64,000 bases of DNA from Halichoerus grypus (lineage: Eukaryota; Chordata; Mammalia; Carnivora; Phocidae): NCBI RefSeq assembly GCF_964656455.1, contig NC_135726.1, positions 23,323,168 through 23,387,167 of the forward strand, given 5' to 3'. The notes beneath the pieces are model-generated. The model was not told the origin of the DNA and ran no database searches. It saw nothing but the letters and a program-made list of their open reading frames with translations. This document shows, piece after piece, positions 1-11,068 of this stretch (position 1 is the first letter of the stretch; the number at the start of each line of letters is the position of its first letter). Both the position numbers and the translations under genes were made by a program.

Positions 1-705
1 TCTAACTGGTGTAAGGTGGTATCTCAGTGTGGTTTTGATTTGAATTTCCCTGATGGCTAATGGTGTTGAACATTTTTTCATGTGTCCGTTAGCCATTCAT
101 ATATCTTCTTTGGAGAAGTGTCTGTTCATGTCTTCTGCCCATCTTTTGACTTGATTATTTGTTTTTTGGGTGTTGAGTTTGAGAAGTTTTCTTTATAGAT
201 TTTGGATACCAGCCGTTTATCTGTAGTGTCATCTTCAATGGACAAATGGATAAAGAAGATGTAGTCCATATATGCAACGGAATATTACTCAAGCCATCAG
301 AAAGGATGAATACCCACCATTTACATCGACATGGATGGAACAGGAGGGGATTATGCTAAGCGAAATAAGTCGAGCAGAGAAAGACAATTATCATATGGTT
401 TCACTTATATGTGGAACATAAGGACTAGCAGGGAGGACATTAGGAGAAGGAAGGGAAAAATGAAGGGAGGGAAATCAGAGGGGGAGATGAACCATGACAG
501 ACTATGGACTCTGGGAAACAAACTGAGGGTTTCAGAGGGGAGGGGGTGGGCAGATGGGTTAGCCTGGTGATGGGTATTAAGGAGGGCATGTACTGCATGG
601 AGCACTGGGTGTTATATGCAAACAATGAATCATGGAACACTACATCAAAAACTAATGATGTAATGTATGGTGACTAACATAATAAAAAATAAATAAGCGC
701 ACACA
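1..705 (+). mobile_element. L1 3' end with inverted 5' part (twin-primed)
   Basis: Bases 1 to about 237 read as L1 ORF2 on the minus strand: the complement encodes the [15 protein letters not shown] and [13 protein letters not shown] stretch near the ORF2 C-terminus. From about 238 the strand switches. GGACAAATGGATAAAGAAGATG and GCGAAATAAGTC run into a plus-strand 3' UTR ending near 700 in AATAAAAAATAAATAAG. Inverted 5' part followed by a direct 3' part is the layout left by twin priming during L1 insertion. The left end lies outside the window, so no target-site duplication can be checked. Short reading frames here are degenerate and not genes. Confidence 0.88.
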
Positions 706-1216
706 TGCAAAAAAAATAAAGTAGTAAATTTTATAATACTTAAATGAGAGCGGGTGGGTTTTCAGTGTTCATTTTGAAAAGTTCTTATGGGAAAGAAAAG
801 CTTACAGGGCCTGAAGGAAAAGAATAGGTCATATATCATGATACTGGCAATTCTTTAAGAGTTGGCATTAGCTGGGAAAGGAAGACTTGGGCTTGTCTGT
901 ACAGACTTTTATAGGCTTGAACTTATTCACATGACCACCTGGTAAAAATGGTAGCAAATGTTTCATAGTGAAAAGTTCTAATCTGAGTAGACTGAATTAC
1001 TAACACACACACACACACACACACACAGTTATGTCACCTAGGATCAGATTGTGTATTTCATTTTCATTAAATACATTTGGTAAAAATTGAGTATAAAATC
1101 ACTTTGTCTTAAAAATCTTAGTGTAAAAAAAAATCACACAAAATTTGGTTATATGTTTTTGTGAGTATTCTCTATCATTTAGTCATTAATAAATACAATT
1201 TCTAACAGGAGATATT
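706..1216. other. Unique AT-rich DNA with an (AC)n run
   Basis: No gene or recognisable transposon is visible. The only structure is a pure (AC)n microsatellite at about 1003-1027. Confidence 0.6.
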
Positions 1217-1413
1217 GAGGGGCGCCTGGGTGGCTCAGTTGTTAAGCGTCTGCCTTTGGCTCAGGTCATGGTCCAAAGGTCCCGGGGTCGAGCCCCACAT
1301 TGGGCTCCCTGCTCAGCAGGAAGCCTGCTTCTCTCTCTCCCACTCCCTTGTGTTCCTGCTCTCACTCTCTCTCTCTCTCTGTCAAATAAATAAATAAAAT
1401 CTTTTAAAAAACT
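1217..1413 (+). mobile_element. CanSINE (tRNA-Lys-derived), plus strand
   Basis: Head GGCGCCTGGGTGGCTCAG, a tRNA-like body, a (CT)n tract and tail AAATAAATAAATAAAATCTTTT. AGGAGATA occurs just before (1207-1214) and just after (1414-1421), a probable short target-site duplication with a few extra bases at the 5' side. The tRNA-derived head normally carries the polymerase III promoter boxes; whether it is active cannot be read from sequence. Confidence 0.95.
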
Positions 1414-1481
1414 AGGAGATAGCCACACCTCAAAGACTGGATATAACCTGAAAATTTGGTTCTTTAAAAATTCTGTTTACT

Positions 1482-1687
1482 GGGGCGCCTGGGTGGCTCA
1501 GTCGTTAAGCGTCTGTCTGCCTTCCGCTCAGGTCATGATCCCAGGGTCCTGGGATCGAGCCCCGCATTGGGCTCCCTGCTCTGCGAGAAGCCTGCTTCTC
1601 CCTCCCCTCTCCCACTCCCCCGGCTTGTGTTCTCTCTCTCACTGTCTCTGTCAAATAAATAAATAAAATCTTTAAAAAAAAAAAAAA
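1482..1687 (+). mobile_element. CanSINE, plus strand
   Basis: Near-consensus arctoid-type copy with head GGGGCGCCTGGGTGGCTCAG and an A-rich tail. TTCTGTTTACT is duplicated exactly on both sides (1471-1481 and 1688-1698), which fixes the boundaries. High similarity to consensus suggests a recent insertion. Confidence 0.97.
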
Positions 1688-1698
1688 TTCTGTTTACT

Positions 1699-2194
1699 AA
1701 TGATGTATAATATATTGGGTAATTGAATTTAAATTAAAAAAAATCTGTTTACTCAAATGTATGTATGTATGTATTATTTTGTTTTTACAAAATGTTCAAA
1801 ACTTTCTTAAACTTCTCTGAAGAAAGATGTTTCAATAATGTACAATAAAATCCTTATTGGGATAACCTAACCTAGTAATTGTTTATATCATTGTCTTTAA
1901 AAATCCTGCATTTTTAAATTTCCCAGTAATAATGATCTCTTTATATACAGCATGTACAAATTTAATCCACACAAAGAAAAAAATTACCAAATGAGTTAAT
2001 TAGATGCCTAATTGTATTTATTTTCAAAAAGTAAAATGTCTTTGAGTTTCTGTCCACAAAGGAGATTAGGTAAATATAGAAAACTGAATTTAGGCATCTC
2101 TTATTAACCTCAACCTTGTTTTAAATTTCATCAACATACATAAATTGTTTTATTGAGAAAAAAAAATGTTTTCAAAATATATATACATACATCC
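1699..2194. other. Unique AT-rich DNA
   Basis: No gene-like feature seen. It contains a short (ATGT)n run at 1757-1774. Confidence 0.55.
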
Positions 2195-2362
2195 AAGGGT
2201 GCCTGGGTGGCTCAATTGGTTAAGCGTCCAGTTCTTGGTTTCTGCTCAGATCGTGATCTCAGGGTCCTGGGACTGAGCCCCGTGTTGGGTTTCCTGCTTA
2301 GTGGGGAGTCTGCTTGAAGATTCTCTCTCTCTTCCTCTGCTCCCCCCAAATAAATAAATCTT
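2195..2362 (+). mobile_element. CanSINE, older variant, plus strand
   Basis: GGGTGCCTGGGTGGCTCAAT head and a GTCCAGTTCTTGGTTTCTGC body differing from the main young subfamily, with a short CT tract and AAATAAATAAATC tail. TTCAAAATATATATA at 2171 resembles TTCAAAAGATATATA at 2361, a probable diverged target-site duplication. Confidence 0.9.
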
Positions 2363-3011
2363 CAAAAGATATATAGTAACTTTTATGCATTTATTTCAAT
2401 GTTCTTATGGTCAGGTGAATTAGATTGGCATTGACATAAGTATAAAACCTGATCATAATTATATCCATTTTACATCTTTAATTTTAGTTTATAGGACAGT
2501 CTGATTCTTTTGGGTATCTAATGACAGACTGCTCAGGGATTAAGATAGATTAATATGCCACAGCTGGTGAAAAACATATAATCTGCTGGGAAATATAACA
2601 CTTTTTAACTCTGTCCCTACATATTCATCATGTCTCTGAAGTTTACCCTTTAAACCACAGACATTCCAAAAGTAGAAGGAAGATGGCAACAAACTGTGGA
2701 ATTAAGAAAAAAAAAAAAAAAAAAGACTACTATTCTACAAAAAAAGTGTTGTTAGTTACATGAAGGAAAAACAGGCATCCTCTTAGCTAGTATCCCAACT
2801 AGTCATCCTATCTTCTTTACCTCAAGAGAAGTAGATGCCATTTGGCTTCTGCTTGGATCCTCCTACAGGATTATAATTTCAGTTATGACAGCCTAGTCTA
2901 CTTTTGCCATCTTAAACTTATGAACATTTCTTTCTTACATGGAATCAAAAATCCATCTTCCACTAATTTCAATCCATTGATGCTGCCTGTTCTCCTCCCA
3001 TGTCCCAATCT
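2363..3011. other. Unique AT-rich DNA
   Basis: No repeat family or gene recognised. It has a poly(A) run of about 19 at 2706-2724. Confidence 0.5.
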
Positions 3012-3190
3012 TTTAAGATTTTATTTATTTATTTGAGAGAGAGAGAATGAGCGGGTGGGAGAGGTAGAGGGAGAGGGACAAGCAGACGCCCCACTGAGCA
3101 GGGAGCCTGGCTTGGGCTTGATCCTAGAACTCTGAGATCATGACCTCAGTTGAAGGCAGATGCTTAACCGACTGAGCCATCCAGGTGCCA
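3012..3190 (-). mobile_element. CanSINE, minus strand
   Basis: Reverse-complement CanSINE: AAGATTTTATTTATTTATTT on the left and CTGAGCCATCCAGGTGCC on the right. CTCCCATGTCCCAATCT (2995-3011) and CTCCCATATCCAAATCT (3191-3207) are the target-site duplication, 17 bp with two mismatches. Moderately diverged. Confidence 0.95.
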
Positions 3191-3207
3191 CTCCCATATC
3201 CAAATCT

Positions 3208-3889
3208 AATTCTGTTACTTAAGTTAGTTCTTCTTGTTATTAAAGGCTGTAATAATGATGTTCTCTGCTCATCACAGTTAAAGAATTAGTGTCCTTGCAA
3301 ATGGAGACAAAGAGATTGTAAACTTTTATCAATAATTTCCCTTTCTAGAATTTCTAGGATTCCTTACCCAGTTGAAAGAGAACAAATGAGAGCACAGAGA
3401 GGAGAGTATTTGTATATAGTTTATACATTACATAATAGTTTTATACAATATTAATATAAAGTAGGTTTCCTTCTTTATTTGTGTATTATCATTCATGAAG
3501 TTTCCTCTCTCTATTCAGTAATCTGATTCAGATGCAGGATGATGAAACTTGTTCATCTTTGTCCATCACTCTTCTTTAGTTCTCTCCTATTGCCTGGGAT
3601 GATGCAGACCTATGCTGGTGTCTAAGAGATATTCAAATTGGCTTTGAGCCCAAATTTAGGAGTACCAATACTCCTGTGTTTGTATTACTGTCCCAATGCT
3701 AAGAAGTTGAGAAAACTGATTACTCTGTATTAGAAAGACAATGTTTCTAAGATAAAATTTTCAGTTCGTTGGGAATAACTATTTAAGGACCCAAAATTAT
3801 GCTCAGAGAGCTGTACTCAAAAAAGTTTTTGATTATTCCATAAAAATGTCTTGAATTAATTTTATTCTCAAACTTAACTGAACAAAATA
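3208..3889. other. Unique DNA, nothing recognised
   Basis: No gene, RNA or clear repeat seen on either strand. Confidence 0.5.
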
Positions 3890-4045
3890 AAATCACCTAG
3901 GTTGCTTATTAAAAATGCAAGATTCCTGGGACCCACAATCAGAGATTGTTATAGCACATCTTTGTTGGAGTCCAAGAATCTTTATTTATAATGTGATTCT
4001 GATATAATTAACATGCTGACTTAATTTTAGGAGATGCTGTTCTAA
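3890..4045 (+). mobile_element. MER5-like (hAT-Charlie) fragment
   Basis: TTGCTTATTAAAAATGCAAG, CCTGGGACCCACAATCAGAG and AATGTGATTCTGATATAATT follow the order of the MER5A/B core (TTGTTAGAAATGCAAATTC, CCCCACC..., GTGATTCTGATGCA). The call is from memory of the consensus. The copy is heavily diverged and its ends are approximate. Confidence 0.6.
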
Positions 4046-4582
4046 CAGACACAAATATCTCTTGAAATGCCTGTAAGTGCTTGATTTCCTTTGAAGTGGT
4101 GCAGAGAGAGTATGAAGGTAGGGGGAAACTGTTTTTCATGACAAATTATAGGTATCACTAGTCTTAAAGAGAGTCTTCCTTCTAGGAGAAGTGCAAACAT
4201 TATTTTATCACTTATATTTTTAGATCAATTATGAAATCGCCTTGGATGAAAGTTAGTAAGAATGATTATTTCTTATATAAACATTCTCTTGCACCCCACT
4301 CAATGATATATATTTTTTTGACTCATGCTGAATTATTCCATTCGCTTTACCTTTGTAACCTCCTGCAGGTAGTTAAAACCTATAATTACAGCTCCAGCAG
4401 TAAAGAACATTCAAATTCATTCCACTTCTTACCAAATTCTAAATGTGATCATTTTGGTTTCCCATGGTTGCTTGGTTACATTTCCTGTTTGTCCAAATGA
4501 ATTGATTAGAGCAGGACAATGCGAGCATAGGTATCTATAAAGCAAGACCTTTGACCTTATGAATGTATGCACTGCCTCTCAT

Positions 4583-4771
4583 TTTTTTTATTTTTTTTTA
4601 AAGATTTTATTTATTTATTTGAGAGAGAGCAGCGGGGGAGGGGCAGAGGGAGAGGGAGAAGCAGACTCCCCCACTGAGCAGGGAGCCCAACGCAGAGCTC
4701 GATCCCAGGACCCTGGGATCATGACCTGAGCCGAAGGCAGACGCTTAACCATCTGAGCCACCCAGGCGTCC
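4583..4771 (-). mobile_element. CanSINE, minus strand
   Basis: AAAGATTTTATTTATTTATT at the left, GATCCCAGGACCCTGGGATC in the body and CTGAGCCACCCAGGCGTCC at the right. Flanks CCTCTCATTTTT (left) and CCTCTCACATTTTT (right) are a likely target-site duplication. Confidence 0.95.
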
Positions 4772-4984
4772 CTCTCACATTTTTGTTTTTCAAGCTAGAA
4801 GTTAAAATGGACTTTTATGTCTTTTCCAGTCTCAATGAATATTAAAAGAAGGGATTTCAAATCCCTGACTCTAGAAGTACAGTAGATAACGAACTCATTG
4901 TGCCCTTATCTCCTTCCCATTCTCCTGTCTTTCCATCTCCATCTTTCTTTTCCTCTTTTCTTTCTGCCTGTCCCCTTCTCCTCC

Positions 4985-5200
4985 ATCATAATTACCAGCA
5001 TCAGTGGTTGTGTGAACTTGGACATGTTACTTTATTCATATATGTATCAGTTTTCTTATCTTAAACTGAAGATTATAGTAATACCAACTTTGTAGTATTA
5101 CCATGAGGCCCCAATGACTCAATATACACCCAGTGCTTAGAACACTGCCTGGCACGCAGCAAGTATGCTATCAGTTTGCCATTATTATTACTCTCATTAA
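4985..5200 (+). mobile_element. MIR, plus strand
   Basis: GTGTGAACTTGGACATGTTA, TATCAGTTTTCTTATC and AACACTGCCTGGCACGCAGC occur in MIR order (TGTGACCTTGGGCAAGT, CTCAGTTTCCTCATC, CAGTGCCTGGCACATAGTA). Ancient mammal-wide SINE; ends are approximate. Confidence 0.8.
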
Positions 5201-5204
5201 CACA

Positions 5205-5334
5205 GCAAATACTTCTACTAATCCTATTCCATACTTCACCAATTTATTGAGAATATGCAACGTGTGTGCCAGACATGGCAGTAACTGCTTTCTACGTTAC
5301 TTACTTAACCCTCTTAAGAATTTTGTGAGATAGA
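5205..5334 (-). mobile_element. MIR or L2 fragment, minus strand
   Basis: TTTATTGAGAATATGCAACG, GTGCCAGACATGGCAG and CCCTCTTAAGAATTTTGTGA resemble the antisense MIR/L2 string (TATTGAGCACCTACTATGTG, GCCAGGCACTG, CCTCACAACAACCCTGTGA). Family choice is uncertain. The CanSINE that follows starts inside or at its end. Confidence 0.55.
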
Positions 5335-5490
5335 GGGGTGTCTGGGTGGCTCAATCCGTTAAGCATCTGACTCACGATTTTAGCTCAGGTCATGATCTCA
5401 GGGTCACGACACTGAGTCCCGCCATCAGGCTCCATGATCAGCACGGAGTCTGCCTGAGATTCCCTCTGCCCCTTCCCCTACTCTCTCTCT
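5335..5490 (+). mobile_element. CanSINE, older variant, 3' end lost
   Basis: GGGGTGTCTGGGTGGCTCAA head, then CATCTGACTCACGATTTTAG, typical of an older CanSINE subfamily rather than the young CTGCCTTCGGCTCAGG type. Similarity fades in the CT-rich tract and no A-tail is present, so the 3' end is deleted or eroded. Confidence 0.85.
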
Positions 5491-6393
5491 TCTGCTTGGA
5501 AAGAGAAGTAGGGAAAAGGGAGTATGGAAGATGCGAACTCATCAGGAAGGTGGGGTCTCAGAGACCTCCATCTCTGCTAGACCACAACATGCTGACCATC
5601 AATTGGTTTTTTATTAATTAATTTTTTATTAATTCTCCAGATGATATGAGGGGGGCTATGTAAGCCCCTATATAGGCTCTCAGGGGTAAGGGATTCCAAT
5701 TACCTTTGGCCTCAAGACATCCACCTTTTAATATCTGGCAAATGGTTCTAAATGCTATTATAAAATATCAGGGTGTAGGTATCCCTTCAAATTAGTATTT
5801 TTTGCATTCTTTGGGTAAATACCTCATACTATAATTGCTGGATTCTAGGGTGGTTCTATTTTTAACTTTTTGAGGAATCTCCATACTGTTTTCCAGAGTG
5901 GTTGCACTAGTTTGCATTCCTACCAACACTGCAAGAGGATTCCCCTTTCTCTACCTCCTCACCAACACCTGTTGCTTCTTGTGTTGTTGATTTTAGCCAT
6001 TCTGAAAGGTGTTGAGTTGTTATCACCTTGTAGTTACGATTTGTATTTCCCTGGTGATGAGTGAGGTTGAGCATCTTTTCCTGTGTCTGTTGGCCATCTA
6101 TATGTCTTCTTTGGAAAAAATGTCTATTCATGTCTTCTGCCCATTTTTGAACTGGATAATTTGGGTTTTTTGTGTTGGGTTTTAGAAGTTCTTTATATAT
6201 TTTGGATATTAAAGCTTTATCAGATATGTCATTTGCAAATATATTCTCCCATTCCATAGGTTGCCTTTTAGTTTTGTTGATTATTTCTTTCACTGTGCAG
6301 AAGCGTTTTATTTAGATGAAGTCCCAGTAGTTTATTTTTGCTCTTGTTTCCCTTGCCTCAGGAGACATATCTAGTCAGAAGTTGCTATGGCCA

Positions 6394-6587
6394 GGGCACC
6401 TGGGTGGCTCAGTCATTGAGCATCTGCCTTCGGCTCAGGTCATGGCCTCGGGGTCCTGGGATTGAGCCCCGCGTCGGGCTCCCTGCTCAGCAGGGAGCCT
6501 GCTTCTCCCTCTCCCACTCCCCCTGCTTGTGTTCCCTCTCTCGCTCTCTCTCTCTCTGTCAAAAAATAAATAAAATCTTAAAAAAAA
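6394..6587 (+). mobile_element. CanSINE inserted in the inverted L1
   Basis: Near-consensus young CanSINE. AGAAGTTGCTATGGCCA is duplicated exactly at 6377-6393 and 6588-6604, a 17-bp target-site duplication taken from L1 sequence. It is therefore younger than the L1 around it. Confidence 0.98.
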
Positions 6588-6937
6588 AGAAGTTGCTATG
6601 GCCAATGTCAAAGAGTAACTGCTGGTGCTCTCCTCTACAATTTTAATGGTTTCCTTTCTCACATTTAGGTCTTTAATCCATTTTGAATTTATTTTTATGT
6701 ATGGTAAGAAAGTGGTCCAGTTTCACTATTTTGCATGTGGCTGTCCAGTTTTCCCAACACTGCTGAACAGACTCTCTTTTCCCATTGGATATTATTTCCT
6801 GCTTTCTTGAAGATTAATTGAATTGTAGGTTCATTTCTGGTTCTCTCTTCTGTTCGACTGACCTATGTGTCTATTTTTAACCAAATTATGGAAACAGCCC
6901 AATGTCCATTGACTGATGGATGGATAAAGAAGATGTG

Positions 6938-6940
<3 letters not shown>

Positions 6941-6976
<36 letters not shown>
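6941..6976. repeat. (TG)n microsatellite within L1
   Basis: Pure TG run at the place where many carnivore L1 copies carry a GT/TA-rich tract before GGAATATTACTCAGCC. It is probably an expansion of an internal L1 tract rather than an independent repeat. Confidence 0.9.
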
Positions 6977-6977
<1 letters not shown>

Positions 6978-7584
6978 TGGAATATTTCTCAGCCATGAAA
7001 AAGAATGAAATCTTGCCATTTTCAAAGACATGGAAGGAGCTAGAGAGTATTATACCAAGTGAAATAAGTCAGAGAAAGACAAATACCATATGATTTCACT
7101 CGTATCTGAAATTTAAGAAACAAAACAAGCACAGGGAAAAAAAAGAGAGGCAAACCAAGAAACAGACTCTTAACTATAGAGAACAAACTGATGGCTACCA
7201 GAGGGGAGGTAGACAGGGGGATGGGTTGAATAGGTGATGGGGATTAAAACCTGCACTTATGATGAGCACTGGGTGATGTATAGAAGTGTCGAATTACTAA
7301 ATCATACACCTGAAACTAATGTTGCACTGTATGTTAACTAACTGGAATTTAAATAAAAACTTAAAAAAATAAACATAAGTAAGTAAAAATAACCAGACTA
7401 AAAGAAAATAAAAAATAAATATATGCCTCCTGTTTTCTTCTCTTTCTGCTATGAAACCACTATACTGATCCTTACTTGACTGAACCAGTGTTCTCTGTTC
7501 ATATAACAACAAAGACTATTTGATGTGAGGAGGATGCACAGAGGGTCCCATTCAGCCTTGCTATGAGATCCAGCTTTACTGGTT

Positions 7585-7690
7585 AAGCTAAGGGCCACAG
7601 CTGGTTAATGGTAGAAATGAGATCTGAATCCAGATCAATCTCATTTTTAATTCCTCCACTGTTCTATCACTTAATACCTTTAAACATTTT
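7585..7690 (-). mobile_element. MIR-like fragment, minus strand
   Basis: GGCCACAGCTGGTTAATGGT, AGAAATGAGATCTGAATCCA and TCCACTGTTCTATCACTTAA resemble antisense MIR (GGTCACACAGCTAGTAAGTG, GGGATTTGAACCCAGG). Short and diverged. Confidence 0.5.
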
Positions 7691-7854
7691 GATTGTGTCC
7701 AAAATACAGTGCCTCACACCACATGCACACTTACACCTCAGTAGTATTATACTCCCATCCTCAACAGATTTCAGGGAGGCTTTGCTGTTCACCAAGCACC
7801 TAAAGGAGATGGCAATGAAGAATGGGAAATTGATGATTATTCCTATTACATACC

Positions 7855-7915
7855 ATATGTATTATATGGTATTATATACTATATTATAATATACTATATA
7901 TACGTAGTATAATAC
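7855..7915. repeat. AT-rich imperfect palindrome
   Basis: Alternating TATATTATAATATACTATAT sequence followed by TATACGTAGTATA. It is low complexity with self-complementary segments. No function is inferred. Confidence 0.5.
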
Positions 7916-8029
7916 ATTGTGGATTAAAACAATCATATTATATCTAAAATGTTCAAGAATTCATTCAGGATTCAGGAAAGTGATTCTTTCACTTCCCATG
8001 ACATCAACCAGGATTACTCAGGGCTGGTA

Positions 8030-8700
8030 GATGAATGGTCAGAAGAGTCCAAGACTACTCTACTCACATACTTAGCACTTTGGCAGAGGTCACTGGAGAT
8101 CTTGATTCATCTGGGCTCTATATAACCTCAGGTTTCTTTAGCATAAAGTGTACAATGTTTGAGGAGACCTGGATAGAAACCACAAGGCTTCTCATGACCA
8201 AGCCTAGGAGATCCCAGAATTTCACTTTTGCAATATTTTATTGGTAAAGCAAGTAACAGGGCTAGCTCAGATTTAAAGACAGAAGTATTAGACCGCAAGT
8301 GTCAATGGAAGGATTAGCCAAAATAAAAACATTTTTAACCCATTACAATCCTCCAAGTGACCACAAATTATTTACATTTACACCACATGGAAAATGTATT
8401 TACTCCTTACAAGGCCCCCCAAATTATCATCTCATTATACCATCAACTCAGGCTCAAGGCCCAGAATATGGTTATCTAAATGAGGTCCAACTGTGGGTGA
8501 AGCACCTCAAGTGCAACTCCTTGGCTATGACCTACAGACCATTGAAATAATTATTTGCCCTTTAAAAATCCAACATGAAGTGGTGAGGCAGACACAGGAT
8601 AAATACAGGCTTTCACTAGACATTCCTAATTCCAAAAGGTAAAATGGAAGGAACATAGAACACCTGACATGACAATAACCTCACTACCCTTCTAGCCGTC
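8030..8700. mobile_element. Unclassified ancient interspersed repeat
   Basis: ATGACCAAGCCTAGGAGATC, TATTTTATTGGTAAAGCAAG and TATGACCTACAGACCATTG recall wording found in widespread old mammalian repeats, in the same order. I cannot assign a family name. Two short open frames here (about 70 and 83 codons) are explained more simply by chance. Confidence 0.3.
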
Positions 8701-9855
8701 GTTGATTGCTTCTTCCAAGCCCTTTGAGTTTCTACTTGATGCCATAAGGTTGCAAATTTTGCATAGAATCACCTGAATTTAACCCAGATTGAAGGGGGAA
8801 GAGAATAAGGCTACAGCTGACAATAAGCAGAACACCCAAGAATCTGCAGGTTCTGTTAATCTACTATAATATTACAGTGAGTCCATATAAAAGATATATA
8901 TATAGACTTTGGTTGTGTGGCAGCACACTTTTCTTTCTCTTGGGAGCTATTTTATTAAATTCTCTCTAATTATTATTGCTATTATTTTATGATTTATCTC
9001 ACACTGATCCCAAAAAAGGTTCTTTGGACCATAGCTTTAACACTTTTATTTAAAATTCTTTTTTTCTCAATTCACAGGTAAGAGGCTCTTTCCTATTTTG
9101 ATTTAGTCACTTGCCTCCAGCTCAAGTTTTATTGGCTTTCCAAAGATATATTCAGTTTCTTTCAAAAAGCATATGCATGTGGCATGTGGAATGGTGTTAG
9201 GTGTGTGTGTGTGTGTTTGCATGTGCAATATGCCAAATGCCTTGTAATGTGGCAGATTCTGGGATGACAGACATGAATAGAATCAAACCTAACCACTGAG
9301 GAACTTACAGTTTCTTGATACTTATCTACGCTTTAAGCATAAAATTTTCATATAACATATTAAGAGGTTTAATTGAAGTGTTCATAGAGATTGGATATCT
9401 CTATTCCTCTTTCAAATCTGGTTCTAACAACATGATGCCAAAAACAAACACGTTTTGAGTGGAGTGAGATTATATGTATCCCACAAACCACAATATTAAT
9501 GTAAAACAAGAAAGAAGAAAAGCTGATGACAGACTTTAGTTACAAATTTTATCGACACCCCCCCGCCCCAGTCATGTCTGCACTGGAGTCCAAATCAGAA
9601 AGAATCAACTAGGATCTGAACTCTGATTGTGTAAATGCACAGCTCCACTAGCAGATATTAAAACAAAAGATTCTATATAACACATCTTAATAGAAACATA
9701 TTTCATCCCCAATTTAAAGGCCCTGTAAATTATGAATTAATTTAAAAAGTTAAAAAGTATCAGTTTTACTTAACTTCTAGGATATGCTGAAAATACAGAG
9801 TATATAAAAGTTATCTTATTAATATAAAATAATAATAATAGAAACAACTTTAATA
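8701..9855. other. Unique DNA, nothing recognised
   Basis: No gene, RNA or repeat family identified. A short (GT)n run lies near 9198-9216 and a C-rich run near 9557. Confidence 0.5.
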
Positions 9856-9859
9856 AAAA

Positions 9860-9935
9860 CAAGCTAACATTCATTGATAACTCCCTTGCTCCACGCACTG
9901 TTCTATGTTCATTTTATGTAGGGTGACCTTTTAAT
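9860..9935 (-). mobile_element. MIR/L2-like short fragment
   Basis: AAGCTAACATTCATTGATAA and CCACGCACTGTTCTATGTTC match the antisense MIR-type string (AGCTAACATTTATTGAGC, GCACTGTTCTAAGTGC). Only about 75 bp is recognisable. Confidence 0.5.
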
Positions 9936-10900
9936 TGTAATTTTAACGGAGACACTCATAAAAGTGAAAGGGCATACAATTTATAATTACTCCAGGACTG
10001 TCTCATACAAAGGAGGATATATGATTGCCTATCTACATGCTCTGCCTGATAGAGTCCTCATACAACCCTGATACAGGAATTCTCCTCAGTCCTTTTTTGC
10101 AGATGCTTCATAACTTGCTGAAGGTCTACACTGAAGCTTATGATTCTGGTACCTGACCATCCTGGTCAACAAAATTCTGTAGAAAGAGGTCTTCCTGCGT
10201 TTTTCTCTATTTTTATATATTTAACAGATCCTGCCATATCCACAGATACCCTGTCCTTCTATTTGTTTTCCAGATTAAATGAGCAGAGCTGAAAAGCACA
10301 CAGTGGCCATGCCTCACCTCCACCACTATATTTTCTTAAACATCTTGGGCTCTAACACTAAGCAGCTTTATGTTGTGAATCTAGTTTTGTTTTTGTTTTT
10401 TTTAAACAAGCAAATAAAGCTGATATTGAACCTTGATGTTTGCTATATTGAAGTGGGACCATACGTTCAAGGATCATGGCACCATCTATTAATCACCATT
10501 GGCTCCCATTCACCGACTGCACACAGATGCCCCTCCAGTCATATTAAAATGTGATTTTGCATTTAAATTTCATTCTGTCAGCCTCTTTTAATTGCTATAA
10601 GCACATAAAATTGTGTTCTTGCATTCTCAGGACTTTCAGTTCACAGACTCTATTTGTTTTTATTTCCTCCTCCTAAGACTTTAAAAAAGCTTGTTTTTTT
10701 TTAAACAATTATATTTGATTATCTATTATTTATTTTAAAGTATATCCTTATCAAGAGGCAGATTTTCACATATTGAAAATGTAAGAGTAAAATATCATTT
10801 CAAAGAGCAATTATGTTTAATTGTGTTTATTTAAATTACTTTTGGAGAGATGTTAAAAATAGGTCTAGAATAGAAGCTGGGAAACAGGTTTTACTCCATT
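9936..10900. other. Unique DNA, nothing recognised
   Basis: No supported coding exon. A 91-codon open frame at 10279-10554 is ordinary for this length of AT-rich DNA and shows no known domain. Confidence 0.5.
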
Positions 10901-10904
10901 TTAA

Positions 10905-11068
10905 TGAACAGGTATAGACATGGATTCAAGTCCCAATTCTGCCACCTTTTAGCTGCAGGACCTTGAGAAAATTAATTCAGAACAAATCTCTGGGCTGCCT
11001 TTATCTCATTTAGATACATTGGATAATATTAGAAATCTATTTCATAGGATTGCTGTAAAAATTAAATG
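10905..11068 (+). mobile_element. MIR, plus strand
   Basis: GGATTCAAGTCCCAATTCTG, CTGCAGGACCTTGAGAAAAT and ATAGGATTGCTGTAAAAATT follow MIR order. The element runs directly into the start of the old L1 that follows. Confidence 0.75.

Larger units (their letters stand above)
5765..7378 (+). mobile_element. 5'-inverted L1 (twin-primed) carrying a SINE
   Basis: About 5765-6890 is L1 ORF2 on the minus strand; its complement encodes [20 protein letters not shown] and [10 protein letters not shown]. At about 6881-6893 the orientation flips: GGATAAAGAAGATG, a (TG)n run, GATGGAATATTTCTCAGCC, GTGAAATAAGTCAGAGAAAG and a 3' UTR ending near 7378 in AATAAAAACTTAAAAAAATA. The inverted part ends in ORF2 just before the point where the direct part starts, so little L1 sequence was lost at the junction. 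A CanSINE sits inside (6394-6587). Reading frames are broken throughout. Confidence 0.9.

Noticed and set aside
1217..1290. tRNA-like sequence at SINE heads
   Set aside because: These are tRNA-Lys-derived CanSINE heads with diverged structure and A-rich tails, not tRNA genes.
5907..6293. 128-codon minus-strand open frame
   Set aside because: It is L1 ORF2 sequence ([14 protein letters not shown]) inside the inverted L1, not a host gene.
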